The translations under genes were made by a program, and so were the position numbers. From Hesseltinella vesiculosa (lineage: Eukaryota > Mucoromycota > Mucoromycetes > Mucorales > Cunninghamellaceae), in assembly GCA_002104935.1 (NCBI GenBank), contig MCGT01000029.1:62001-126000 (forward strand): a stretch of DNA of 64,000 nucleotides. The letters run 5' to 3'. The notes beneath the pieces were generated by a model. That model was not told where the DNA came from. It saw only the letters and a list, made by a program, of their open reading frames with translations, and did not search any database. Shown here piece after piece: positions 1-11,700 of the stretch. How positions within the stretch are numbered: position 1 is the stretch's first letter; each line of letters opens with the position of its first letter.

Positions 1-89
1 ACTCCAAGGAAGTGGAGGGACGCATCTTTCAATTGAGGGTATATCGTTCGCTAGGTATCTCGTCTGGCGGTCGGCTGGGATGACCCCTC

Positions 90-700
90 ATCTTCGGGAC
101 CGAAAATATTGTCGAGGAAGCTTTCGTCGAGGTCGAAGTCGCAGTTCGTGTCTATTACTGAAGAAGACAGCCGGGGATGTGCGGTCGAAGTTCGCTGCTG
201 CTGATGTCCCTGCTGGTGCTGTTGAGGACAAATTTAACCACGCTTTCTTTATGTGGCTGTACAACTGAGCAGACAAGTAGCTTGGCCGGCAGCTCGACAA
301 TCTTTGTATTGTCGACATTGCTTACAAGCGAGCATACTCATCAAAGATCGATTTCTTCAAGGTGGCATCGGTTTTGTTGTACATTGGTAGCATATCCTCG
401 TCGTCTACATTGAAAATATGAGTATGGTTTATAGAATAGAAGGGGAATGTCAAGTTTTTACGTTTTTCCGCTAGTACTTGTTATAGAGGCTGCCAGAACT
501 CGGCCCAAACATTCTGGGAAACGTAACGAGTTCATCGTTCTGCATGGGTGCATGGAACTCGTTTACGATGGACCGGGTGGCTTCCTCACCAACAGCATCG
601 TTGATTTCCTTCAGTAAGTCTGCGACGGTGGCCTTGAATTTAGATTTCAAGGCAACAGGGAGTGTGTCAAACACGGTACCTTTGAATGAGTTGAGCATCT
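90..700 (-). pseudogene. Degenerate coding remnant, unknown family
   Basis: The minus strand has protein-like stretches in different frames. A 75-codon open frame spans 698-471 (it begins MLNSFKGTVFDTLP and ends PSSGSLYNKY). A second stretch near 420-335 reads FNVDDEDMLPMYNK. A third, near 335-160, reads KIVELPAKLLVCSVVQ. An acidic one, near 160-70, reads DLDESFLDNIFGPEDE. The frame changes between them are not explained by clear GT-AG introns, so I read this as a decayed gene or mobile-element open frame. I do not recognise the family. It could instead be the 3' exons of a real gene that runs out of the window. Confidence 0.3.
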
Positions 701-834
701 AAAAAGTGGAAATGAAGAAAGAAGGGAAAGAAAGAAGGGGGAAAAAAGGGGGACTCAACCAAAAAAAAAAAAAAAAAAAAAAAACCGCGGCAAAACTTCT
801 AAAGCATTTCTGTCGTTTTTCTCGTTTTTGATGT

Positions 835-1160
835 GTATTTTTAGCTGGTGGATCGGAGGTTGTAAATCACGATTCTTCAAACTTTGGCTGGGCGACCATG
901 CTCAATGGACGTGATTTTTTCACCACTATTAGCTTTCGTCAGTACTTGTATCTACACTAAATATCAATTGGATCCATCAGTTCAAAAATAATCTATGACG
1001 TTTTTTAGATTTTTCTAAATCCCTGAGGGTTGCCTGGCGATGGCACGGGAGCCAAATGTGAACTAAGAATTGACTCTCCGCCGATCCTCACCAAAATTTC
1101 CATGGCACCTGTGTATGATATGCACTGCTCTTGGCTAAGCTCTCTGACCTCAACTGTTAC
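835..1160 (+). repeat. Dispersed repeat R, copy 1 (long form)
   Basis: This is one of about nine diverged copies in the window. Landmarks in order are TTTTTAGCTGG, GGCTGGGCGACC, CAAT..A.GTGATTTTTT, a 'GGATCCATC.GTTCAAAA' block, AATCCCTGAGGGTT, and CCGATCCTCACCA. The copy at 58.07-58.39 kb matches along the whole length, so the element is at least about 320 bp. It has no coding capacity that I can see. Confidence 0.6.
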
Positions 1161-1199
1161 TTCCTGGTGATCTACATTTGTATAAAATGAACATTTTCA

Positions 1200-1246
1200 T
1201 GGTGCCTTTAAACCAGCTTATGGGCACCAAAGGCACCAGTTTACAC
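1200..1246. repeat. Inverted-repeat motif left of the transposase remnant
   Basis: The block contains TGGTGCCTTTAAACCAG followed by AAAGGCACCAGTTTA. The same two motifs occur at 2098-2176 on the other side of the transposase remnant, so these could be decayed terminal repeats of one element. Confidence 0.35.
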
Positions 1247-1657
1247 TTTATTTAAGAAACGGAGCAAGGGGAAATCAGAGAGCAGGAGATAGTCAGTGAC
1301 TACTACTTTGTTTTTCTCACCTTACCTGAACATTAAACTTCAAGCAACCGCCAAAAGGCAAAATAAAGGTGACGGTGCAACCGTCTATTTACGGCAGTAC
1401 AAGGATAAAAAAAAGTGTATTCCTAAAATATAAAAAAAGAGGTGAATTCTACTGAGCCAAAAAAAAAAAAAAAAAAAGATATGAAAGGTGACTTACATGG
1501 ACGCCACAGAGGCTCAGATGGCAGGGTCGGACGTGGAGGTTGATCGGCAGGCGAGCGAGTGAGAGTCAGTGGGCGCACACCATTCTCTACAGTTTTTCGA
1601 GGATCCAGAACATGTTAGAAGCAGCGCAAGCATCGCGATCCCATATGGCCACGCAGT

Positions 1658-1939
1658 TTGAACAGTGCTCAAGGAAAATACATGCCCTTGGTGATGGACA
1701 ATGCACCAATTCATCAATACAAGGCCATCGATACCTTGATCAGGAATCGTGGGTATCGATGCATGTACCTTCCAACCTATTCGCCTGAGCTCAATCCGAT
1801 TGAGCAGTTCGGGTCGGCCGTAAAGAGCAAGGTCATCGAGTCAAAGCGGCATGTAATAATGTTTTTACCAAGGATCTGCTTGGCTTTATCGGTAATTCTT
1901 CTCCCCGAATCAATGACTATTTCCATAGGGCACTTATGT
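1658..1939 (+). pseudogene. Tc1/mariner (IS630-like) transposase, DDE C-terminal remnant
   Basis: The translation contains the hallmark block LVMDNAPIH followed by YLPTYSPELNPIEQF. These are the second Asp and the Glu of the DDE_3 (Tc1/mariner) catalytic triad. There are 34 residues between D and E, as in DD34E elements. A frameshift near 1845 moves the reading frame, after which a helix-like tail (ACNNVFTKDLLGFIGN) continues to a stop near 1937. The N-terminal helix-turn-helix part and the first catalytic Asp are not recognisable. The element is therefore inactive. Repeat motifs at 1200-1246 and 2098-2176 may be its ends. Confidence 0.75.
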
Positions 1940-2097
1940 AGCTGTATTTAATAAACAATTTGTCGCAGGACAAGTCTATTACGACACGAAAAAAAAATAT
2001 CTACGACAAAAAGGAAAAAAGCTGCGCCAAATTTGTCTTGGCTTGTGCGACACTCGAAAATCCAAAGTCCGCGATCCGTCTACTGTGAAAGCCGCCA

Positions 2098-2176
2098 AAG
2101 GCACCGGTTTAGAGGCACCAGTGTAAAGGACTGGTGCCTTTAAACTGGTACCATTGAGTGCCTTTAAACTGATGCC
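2098..2176. repeat. Imperfect palindrome right of the transposase remnant
   Basis: AAAGGCACCGGTTTAGAGGC is followed after a short spacer by ACTGGTGCCTTTAAACTGG, then by a third partial unit (GTGCCTTTAAACTGATGCC). The arms are complementary over about 23 bases with a few mismatches. Confidence 0.45.
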
Positions 2177-2652
2177 AATGAGCAATTACCATTACACCGG
2201 TGTTAATCGCGCCTAAAAAAGTTGTTGCTCGTACTCTGGGAAGAGTGATGACTGCTGGTGTACCTGTCAAACTTTATCCATCTCACCCAGAAGCACTGCA
2301 AATTTCGCAATTTTCATAGCAGCCATAAATGAATTATCAACATGGTTGATAATGCACCCTTTGAGGAAATATGGTGTGGACTATGATGAAATAAAATGAC
2401 ATCATCCGGAAAGCCAAGCACCTTTAAAAAAGGGGGTTAGAAAAAAGGAAACCCTGTTTAAGCTTCACACCGGGCAGCGCGCTCCAATACCTCCTTCGTT
2501 TTCTTTTTGAATTGAATTTATTAATGTTCTATTGCATACGAATAGTCTAATGATTATAGGATGAGTTGGGGGTGGAAGCCTGATGCAAAAAAAAAAAAAA
2601 AAAAAAAAAAGTGTAATACAAGTTGGGTGATATTGACCAGATGAAGAGACGT
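2177..2652. other. Intergenic, no gene seen
   Basis: This is AT-rich spacer downstream of the ferric reductase gene, with a 24-base A tract at 2586-2609. I see no gene in it. Confidence 0.4.
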
Positions 2653-4613
2653 TTAAAATTCGAAAGTTTCATGATGATGGTGCCAACCACGTCGAGAAGC
2701 TTCATTGATGACGGAGGACATGAATGCATCGGAGCCACAGGTGTGAACACAGACATGATGCTGAACAGGAATGGTGTTCATACATTCATCCATCTGTGGC
2801 CGTTGGCCGTAGCGTGTGCGATCAAAACCAGACACGGACTTTTCACCTCGAGGTTCACGGGTCACATAAAGTTGGAGATCCAGAGTCACAGGCAAGATGG
2901 CCTTGGCAGCACGGTCACGCCAGTAGAGGATCTGGTCATGGAAGGCTAGGGTTTCCTCGGTGGAGCGCACTACCCAAACGAGTTGGACATAACTGGTGGA
3001 GACGGTTGATACACCCGATGCACGTCTTTCCACACAGTCTTTGATCAGCGTCAGCGCAGGTGTGATCCCGATACCAGCGGCATAGCAGGCCAACACTTGG
3101 TAATCTTGGTAAGCCAAACGAGGTCCATAGGGTCCATCCACCTTGACATAGACTTCCGAGCCTTCGTCGGCATGGCGAAGCAGGTCACGCGAGAACCCTC
3201 CCAGAGCTTTGATGTGCAATGACGCCACCTTGTGTTGGTCACGGCTGTGCTTGGTCTGACTTTCTTCATCGGCCCAGGCAGACGCGCGGCGACGCAGGGA
3301 GTTGGTATCCAGTGAGGTGGTGCCTTCCAACGAGATGCTGTGCCGGCCAGCTTCGTCAGAATGATGGGGCACTCTTTTTTCTGCGGCATCAGGCGCCTTG
3401 TTCTTCTTGCTAGTCTCGAGGTTTTCACCTTCCAATGACTCGTTGATGACAGAAGTTTCAGCAGAGGTCAATGTTGATGAGAGAGATGCAGCGGCAGAAG
3501 AGACACCAGGGAACACTTCGGACACGGTGATGGGATGCCAATTGGCCATGCGCCAGCGAAGCCACCAAGCATTTGCCTTTTTGCGTGCCAGAGCCAGAAA
3601 CACATATTGGCCAGGTTGGTAGCCAGTCATGCCAGCATAGTCAAACAGCATACGCGAGATGCCTTCTTGCGTTTCAGTCTTGGTGACCGCCGTGTCCATC
3701 TTCAACAGGACCATAGGTACCAGCCAAGATTGGTATGAGCGCCAGGCACGATCAGCCACCCAAAGAATGACAGCCGGTATAAAATAGAGGAAACAGGCAG
3801 GTTCATGAATGCAAGCAAAGATGATGGCCACCACTATGCCGATCAAATGGGCATAGTAAAAGAATTCAAAGAAGCGGCGGCGGACAAAAGAGAAGGAGGT
3901 GACAAACAGCAGCAAGAAGCCAAACATGCAAATGGTGCCAGAGGTCTGCTCCAAGTCACAAAAGAGGGTGTCAGCAACAACATAGTTTACAATGTAGCCT
4001 TTATACCTGTATTTAAAAAAAAAATGCGGGGGATTAGCGAGAAAAAAAAAAAAGGGCTGGAAAAGGAAACTCACATGCGCCAAACAAAGTGAGGGATGAA
4101 TTCCAAAAGCCCGACGCGAGCGACCCATCGGTGGTAAGGGATGATACTTTCAAAGGTGAAGCCGCTCATCGACGTAAGGATGGAGTTGCGTGAAGCCAGG
4201 ATAAAGACAAAAGCCCAATTGACCATGCCCATAAAGGCGCAGCGTCGATCATATAAGCCAATAGCCTCAAATCGGAACGATGTGAAGCCATCGGTCCATT
4301 TGAAAGGAGCAAAGAGGATAAAGATGACGTTGACAATCACAAACAGGCACATGCCCACAATATGCTTGACAGCGATCATTTCGGTCACGAAAGGGATGGA
4401 CACCACACGATCCAAAGGACGCAACCAGTGCTCCCATGGGAAGCATGGATCAAAGGCCTTGTCATCAAGCTTGTTGAGCTTCTGCCTTCGGTGCCAAAAG
4501 ATGCGCCATTGCTTGACTTGATACCCTATGCAATACAAGGAGAAGAGCCCCCAGCAAAAGATTGCATAGCTGTATCCAGCCATGTGGAACACGGTGGTTG
4601 TCCTGATTTCCAT
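2653..4613 (-). CDS. Ferric-chelate reductase (FRE/NOX-like flavocytochrome)
   Basis: Two exons (4613-4075 and 4006-2653) joined by a 68-nt GTGAG...CAG intron encode 630 aa. The enzyme should move electrons from NADPH through FAD and two hemes across a membrane to reduce ferric iron or another acceptor. There are several hydrophobic segments. Two His-x13-His pairs (HRWVARVGLLEFIPH and HLIGIVVAIIFACIH) fit bis-heme coordination in a ferric reductase transmembrane domain. HPITVSE is the FAD-binding motif. A Gly-rich NADPH site (YAAGIGITPALTLI) follows, and the C-terminus has CGSDAFMSSV. An acidic, Ser-rich insertion of about 120 aa separates the FAD and NADPH motifs. The start is the first ATG before the membrane domain. 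The alternative is a NADPH oxidase-like protein, but the layout favours FRE. Confidence 0.88.
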
Positions 4614-5401
4614 TGTAGTAAAAGTGATACAAAAAGAAGGCGAGGAAGAAGAAAAAGGAAGAGAAAGGAAAAATCACTGAGAGAATTTGGCTGTTATTAT
4701 TAGAGGCCGCAAAAATGTATAATTTTTTGATCCGGCGGATAGCCAATGACAATGAGTCCGAAGCGCCAACTCCGTTTATCAGATGGAAACCTTCACCTCG
4801 CCATTACTCGAGTAGCAATATTCCGTGCCACTGGGCACGTCCCTTGGTGACTCTCATTGTCAATCATTCCGCTGATATTCTATCTATTTCACGAGCTATA
4901 AGGTGGAAGCTCTCGTTGTAAAAGGATACAGGATGATTGTTGGGAACCTTGTCAAAGAGCACCCGAAGCGGAGAAATCACATTAGGCTAAAAGGATCACA
5001 GTCAAAGTTATTATTTTTTATGAAAAAAAAAAATTGTTTGAATTGAAAGAGTCACACTCCCATGGCCCTCCACACCCCATTCAAAACACCCCGATTTTAC
5101 TGACGAGATTGAGACAACCCCGATGATGAATCAGCCGGGATCTGATAACCCACATACCCACCGAGGTCTTCATGACGTCTTTTTGTATTTAGCCCCTTAT
5201 ACACATATAAAAAAAACCCCTCCCCGTCATAGGAATAACAATAATATACCAATAATGGAGAATTATCACGTAAAAAGGACGTCTCCACTGCTGAAAAAAA
5301 ACACCTTTCCATTGATTCCATTGTCCCCGAGTCACGCCAAAAAAAAATCTGATTCTGAGTTTTTTGGAAAAAAAAATCTGATAACCAAAAAAAGTTCTAA
5401 T
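4614..5401. other. Intergenic region between ferric reductase and NSUN5-like gene
   Basis: This 788-bp AT-rich spacer holds the 5' flank of the ferric reductase gene and the 3' flank of the methyltransferase gene. Short open frames exist, but none has a recognisable motif. A-rich runs lie around 5020-5035 and 5285-5395. Confidence 0.4.
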
Positions 5402-7476
5402 CTAGCCCGTGATAGCAGACTTGGTCTTGCGCTGTTTCCGTTTTTTGCATGATGGAGTTGAAGCTGCTGGCGGACCTCTTGCTGGAGAGACTTCGGAAAC
5501 AACCGGCTCGGCTAAAAGCCTCACGTTTTCGTCGGCCTCAGATGATGCGGGTCGCTTCACACCTGTTTGTTGATGACGCACAAAACAGGCCACAAAGAAC
5601 CCGTTTGTCAGATCTTCGGATGGTAAGGTGCGGACCACGTTCTGTGCTTGGTCTAAGTCAAAATGATTGGCGTGAGTTTTTTTTTTTTTTTTTGGAAAGA
5701 TGTCATTTTGTTTTTTTGTTTTTCCGGAGATGCCACTGTTTTGGTCCAGCCAGTCTTACCATTGAACAATGACATTTCATTGGGGAGACCTCGGCGTTGC
5801 CATGTAGGAAGGACAGAAGATCGTGGAGCAAGTGAGAAATCGGGATGCTTGGTAAGGATTGTTTGAACAACATGTTCATTCTCTTGAGCATGAATGGAAC
5901 ACGTTGAATAAACAATGCGTTTGGCGCGCGGGACTGATCCAGGGGAGTGTAAGTATCTCATTTCCGTATCGGCATTATCGCTTTGTCATCTTACATTTCA
6001 TAGCATGTTCAATCACAGAAATTTGGAAATCAGACAGGTTTTGCAGACGCTCGTCTTTGGCGCCATCAGCTTCATGCTCGTCTAAATTATGAGTTATGAG
6101 CTGGTGCAATACTTTTTCCTATAGACAACCTCTCGCGCGTGTTTCCTATCTACCTTCATCATCGATCAAATGGTCCAACCGGCTAATGATCCCTGAGCCA
6201 GAACAAGAAGGATCCAAGAGGAAATACTCGACTTTGTCAAACTTGGGATCCATGGGGTCTGCTTCCAAAAAGGAGCCATGGATGGCATCGATATCTACAA
6301 AGAAAAGAGAAACGTCGGGTCTTGTTTTGGCTTCTTTTAAGATGGTGCGTGCTACTTACTTTTGCAGCCGGCTTTGTTCGTCAGTTTCTTGAGGGTATTC
6401 AAACGGCGCTGATCCAAATCAAAGGCCCATATCCTTCCGGTGTTTTTGAGAAGGGAGGACAGGTGCGAGGTTTTGTTGCCAGGAGCCGCACACGCGTCAA
6501 TGGCATGTGCATCTTTTGGTATTTGAGCTACATGAGCCGGGAAACAGGATGCCTTGTCCTATTGTTCGAAGAGAGGGGGGAAAGAAAAATGAGGTTCGGA
6601 AGGCGACGTGCCATTCCAGCGTACCTGTAAAATGATATCGCCTGCAAGGTAGTGGGGATGGTCATGGAAATCGGCTCTTGGGTGAAAGACAAGAAGGTCG
6701 GCTAGGTGTTCATCTTTGATAAATGACTTGATTCTAAGGAACAGTCGTTGTGAGTAACATGGAGATGTACTTCATACAACTTACTCGAGCTGTCGAGGGT
6801 CGATCTTGTCTGTCACAAAGGTATAGCCTTCTTGTTTGAACACCTTGATCATTTTATCAACAGTGGTCTTGAGCTCGTTCACGCGAACATACCTAGGAAT
6901 CAGCACTACAACCGAAGATTACAAAATGCATGATCAGCAACTCTGTGTCACCACTGCCCCATTCTATTTTTTTTTACCTGCGTCCTTTGCTTTTTGGCTG
7001 ATGAGATCTTGATTGGACATGACACCTCGTTTGACTTTGATTTTTGCAAGCTCGGCCTTGATACGAGCTTGATGGCGAGTAATGCATTGCTTCAAGGGAG
7101 CTTGGCTATTGACAGGAATGCCTCGCTTAGTGAACAGCAAATCGTGCAGCAGGACAAGAGCCAGCGAGCGTTTCAGCTAGAATAGAAATGGATCAGCCAA
7201 GGGGGGATCTACGAATCGAAAGGATACCTTTTTTTCAATGACGCAGAGCTGTGTGGCATCAATGATTTCATTCAGGACATGTTTATCTATGATCAAACCG
7301 CTGTAAGCATCGGGATTGCTTGAGAACCGTCCCTTACATTTCAAAGTCTCGCACACCAGAGCATACATTTTCTTCTTGTCCCTGACAGTGGCATCGCCAA
7401 TGATCAGGCCCTTGATGGTGCCTTCATGTCGATTGAGTTTATCAATGATCCGACCAGCGTGTTGGTAAAAATTCAT
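5402..7476 (-). CDS. RCM1: 25S/28S rRNA cytosine-C5 methyltransferase, NSUN5/Rcm1-like
   Basis: This intron-rich gene has at least eight exons. In yeast and human the family methylates one cytosine of the large-subunit rRNA in the nucleolus. The N-terminus (MNFYQHAGRIIDKL, then KMYALVCETLK) matches NSUN5, and exon 2 contains SLALVLLHDLLFTKRG. The catalytic loop DPSCSGSG is read near 6230-6190, with the second conserved Cys in VYSTCSIH near 5925. The C-terminal exon (LPSEDLTNGFFVACF) ends in a Lys-rich tail (KKRKQRKTKS), a plausible nucleolar signal. The ATG at 7476 is the first in frame. The last intron, 5759-5653, was checked for frame. Exon borders in the middle are approximate. It is divergent from the exportin gene, with about 680 bp between the two starts. 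Confidence 0.85.
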
Positions 7477-8152
7477 GATCAATGCAAAAAAAAAAGACAG
7501 TGTGGAGAGGCTGATTTTCCTTTTTTTTTTTTTTTTTTTTTTGGCGTGGATTGAAACCCAGCAGTTGCGGTTCAGAGAAAAAAGCCTTTGTCAATCACCT
7601 TGGCCCACACTTCACATATTATAAACCTATTATAAAAAAAGACTGCCTGATACCAGCATGACTATACTGCCTTGTGAGTCACTTAATGTTCTTGTTTTGG
7701 TCAAAAGGAATGACACTGGGCCCAAGCAGGAAAGGCGGAACGGTTTCAGCTGTCTTCAATGGAGGGTGCGAGAGTCAAAATTGTTGCGCAGCAGCATGAC
7801 TGAATGACTCTATCAGACTAACGACGCGAAAAGTGACTACAGAAGCTTCTTGGATGGCAAAGCGTCCAATAGGATGATGAAAATAAAAAAACAGAGCAAA
7901 ATGTAGGTGAATGATTGCTGCGCGTGCGAGATGACACGGACTCCTTTGGACAGTCAGCTGCCATTTTTTGAGCCGGCGTTTGTCGCTTGAGAAAAAAAAA
8001 CACGCTGGCGACAATTTTTTTTTCTTTTATTCTCATTTATCGTTTGACCATCTATTTCATCTTCTATCACTGCTTTGACGTTCAGTATTTCATTTACTTT
8101 GTAGTAGATAGCCCCATTCTTTTTTACCCTCTGTGTATATAAAACTGTCAAA
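7477..8152. promoter_or_regulatory. Divergent promoter region, NSUN5-like / exportin-7
   Basis: This 676-bp spacer separates two divergently transcribed genes. It holds a T tract of about 22 bases at 7519-7541 and other short A/T runs. No specific factor site could be assigned. Confidence 0.35.
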
Positions 8153-8750
8153 ATGTCGCAAGCCGATCGAATCAGTTACTGTGAAGCTCTGTGTCAACAA
8201 TCGTTTGGGTCGACGGTGGCAGAAGAACGTGATCAAGCCCAAAAGATCTTGGAATATCAGTTCCCTACGTTTGCCGGTGAAGGAGCGAGCGGCATTGCCA
8301 TGCCATCCATACCACCTCCGTCTGGTCTCCAACAACACCTGTGCTTCCCCATCGGCTCTCCCACCGACACCGCCTCCACTCTACGCCTCCTGTTGGAAAA
8401 CTCTCCCAGCCCATACCTTCAAATGTATTGCTTGGGTCGCATGAAGCAGCTTGTCCTTGCTCAATTCTCTGTCTTTTCAAGTGAAACGAAAGAACAGATT
8501 CGTAAGCTGCCTCCGTTTTGTCACAGCCAAACTAACACGTTTCAATATAGGCACTTTCTTGCTGGAATATGCTTTTCTTCACCCCAATTTGATGCCTTAT
8601 ATCATTGCTCAATTGGCCGGTGTATTGGCGCAATTAACCTTGCTTGGATGGGTTGACTTGGACTCCTATCAAAACATCTACAAGGATATTCTCCAATTCA
8701 TCCAGGTGAGATAACGGCTGAGGGTGTCTATCCCTGACATCACTCACTCA

Positions 8751-8782
<32 letters not shown>

Positions 8783-11700
8783 CGACCGGTAGGCGACCAT
8801 GGAGCACCGAATTGTTGGCATGCAAATATTGGCTGTCCTAATTCAAGATATGAACCCTCCCTCTTTTACTCGTTCATCGACTCGATTTCGAAAAGCTGGT
8901 ACCTCTCAAAAGTGGCACCCCACTCCTTGTGCTCACCACTTCTTGTTTTCATGGATAGCCACAGGATTCAAGGATCACCAGTTATTAGATATCTTTCAAC
9001 TTGCTTTTAACACCTTGACAGAATTGAATCAACGCAGCTTACCTTTCGCCAATGAATGTAAGAGGCTGAACGAACTCACCCTCCGACTAAATCCCTTTTT
9101 TTTTCCTCGGCAGCTCAAGAACAACAGCTGAAAGAAGCCACTCTCAACGTTTTACTGCGCAGTCTGACTTTTGATTTTGTCGGTTCTGCTGTGGACGAAT
9201 CCACGGATGACATAGGCTCCATCCAGGTATGACAACGACAAGAAAGAACATCGGGGAAAGCCATGGACGTTGACCATTTTTTCCCCTACAAAACGGCAGA
9301 TTCCAGCTAGCTGGCGCTCGATCATTGAAAACGAACGCTTTGTACCCACTTTTTTCCAAGCGTATGGCACCTTTGCGCCTCCCAACTCTTCAAAGGCCAT
9401 GGACTGCCTGGTTTCCATCGCATCGATTCGCCGCGCCTTATTTAACGACGTTGAAGAGCGGAGCAAGTTTGTCATGGCCATCATGCATGGCACTCGTGAA
9501 ATCATGCTAACATCGAGAGGCATGGAAGATTCCGACAATTACAACTCATTCTGCCGCCTGCTCTATCGCTTCCGTGTTGCTGCTCCCTTGAATGAAATGG
9601 TTGGAAAGCCTGGCTATCTCGAATGGATCGGCTTTGTTGCCGATTTCTCCCTCAAAGGATTTCAATCGTGGAAGGTAAAAAATAAGAACGTGGAACGAGA
9701 AACACGTCAAGAAACTCAATTTTTTTTTCCTGTGTTGCGCGCTAGTGGTCTCCCAATACCATCCACTATCTCCTTGGTTTCTGGTCACGCATCGTGCAGA
9801 GCATGACATATTACCAATCCCTTGGTGATGAAGCCATCGACAAGCTAGATTCCATCTCAAATCAGGCAAGTAACAAGAAGTTGAATGAATACCACCCAAA
9901 CGCTCACTTTATTTTTTCTTTAGCTCGTGCAATCCTATATCAATACAACAATGGAAGCTGTCCCTGTGCGGTTAGAAGAAGGATTAGATGGTAAGACGCG
10001 AACTCAGCAGACATGACTCAGCTCACCCCCTCCCTTTTTTTTTTACCCTCAAAATTTGTCTAGATCCACTGGAGAATGAAGATGAATTAGCTGAAACTCT
10101 GGGCATGCTCGGCCAAGTTTCGCGTTGTAAATACGAACCCTCCACCCAGGCTTTGACTGCTGTGTTTGACCCGACGATGGCCCAATATCAGGTAATTACC
10201 CAGCTGGCCTTGTGAGATTGCCCACTCGCACACCATGAACATTTATTCACTTGTTTTTTTCTTTCTTTCTTTCTTACTAGGAGCTGATTCAGTCATCTGG
10301 CAACGTTACGAATGCTGAAGCTTTCAAGAACGCGCTGCAAGTCTTGGAACTGAAATTTGCTTGGCTGGTGTATATTGCTGCGTCGTTTATTGGTAGTCGG
10401 GCCGCTTTTTTGAATTCCGATCAGTTGGACTCTATGGATGGTGAATTGACAGCCAAGGTTGTGCAGCTCATGCAATTGCAGCAAGCCTTGCAAGCCAACC
10501 ATGGAGGTGCATTTATGAATCAAGCGCTTGACTCGGCCTTTATTTACTTCTTTGTGCAATTCAAGAAAGCCTACATGAGCGACAGCTCGGACAACGGCGA
10601 GGTACGATAAAGCAACCAGACAAAAACCATCCCCTCACCTTGTCTTTGCATCAATAGATCTACAGCATACTAGCTGAACGCATTGGCGTGTCGGATCAAC
10701 CCAAGATGCTGAACGTCATGATGCAACGAATGTAAGGACACCCAGAAAAGGTGTGATCACAAACTTACCACTTGTTTTCCGCCCCTAGTGTCAGTAACCT
10801 CCAATATTGGGGCAATAACGTGCGTATGATCAACAAGACACTAAGCTTATTTGATGAATTGGCCTCGGGGTATGTGGAGAAAATAAGGCGGGAGGATGTC
10901 CGGATCTCACGTTTTAATTTTTTTTTTTGGGTCCACGAATTTCCTAATAGTTATATGGGCGTGCGATCATTACGAAAGGCAGATACCACGCAGCTGATAT
11001 TACAAAATCACATGAATAACAGCTTCACATTCTTCGACAATCCCAAACAACTGGAAAACCGATCCTTGTTTTACCGAGTCCTTTGCAAGCTCCTGTTTGG
11101 GGATGAAACCGTCACGCCCAGCGTGTTTTTCGAATTCATGCAGCCCTTTGATCGCAAAATTGAACAATTGGGACCCCTTAACACGGATGCCGATTTCCGC
11201 CAAGACGCTGTCAAAGTAACTGACTGCCCTGAAAAAAAAAAAAAAAAAGAACCTCACTCATCTCCATTTATATTCACGCAGCGCGTGCTCCAAGGCCTCT
11301 TTTTTGACTTGCAAGGCTTCCTAGAACCCATTGTCACCCACCGGTGCTTCACCTTGTTTTATGACTGGTTCTGGCCCGATTATGCCAACATCATGATGCG
11401 TGCGCTCGACGCCTGGGCACCCGATCCCATCTGCAACTGCCTGCTGATCTTCTTTTCCGAATTTGTGCAAAACAGAAGCCAGCGCTTGGCCTTTGACAAT
11501 TCCTCAGCAAATGGCATCTTGCTCTTTCGTCAAGCCAGCCAGATTATGTGTCGCTACGGTAAGGCACGGGGAATGAGATGAAAAACTGAATTTTTTGGTT
11601 TTCACTTAGGTGCCAAGTCCTTGGACGTTCAAATCCAAGATGAAAACTTAAAGTATGACCACAAGTACAAAGGTATTGCCATGCTCTTCAACATCATGAG

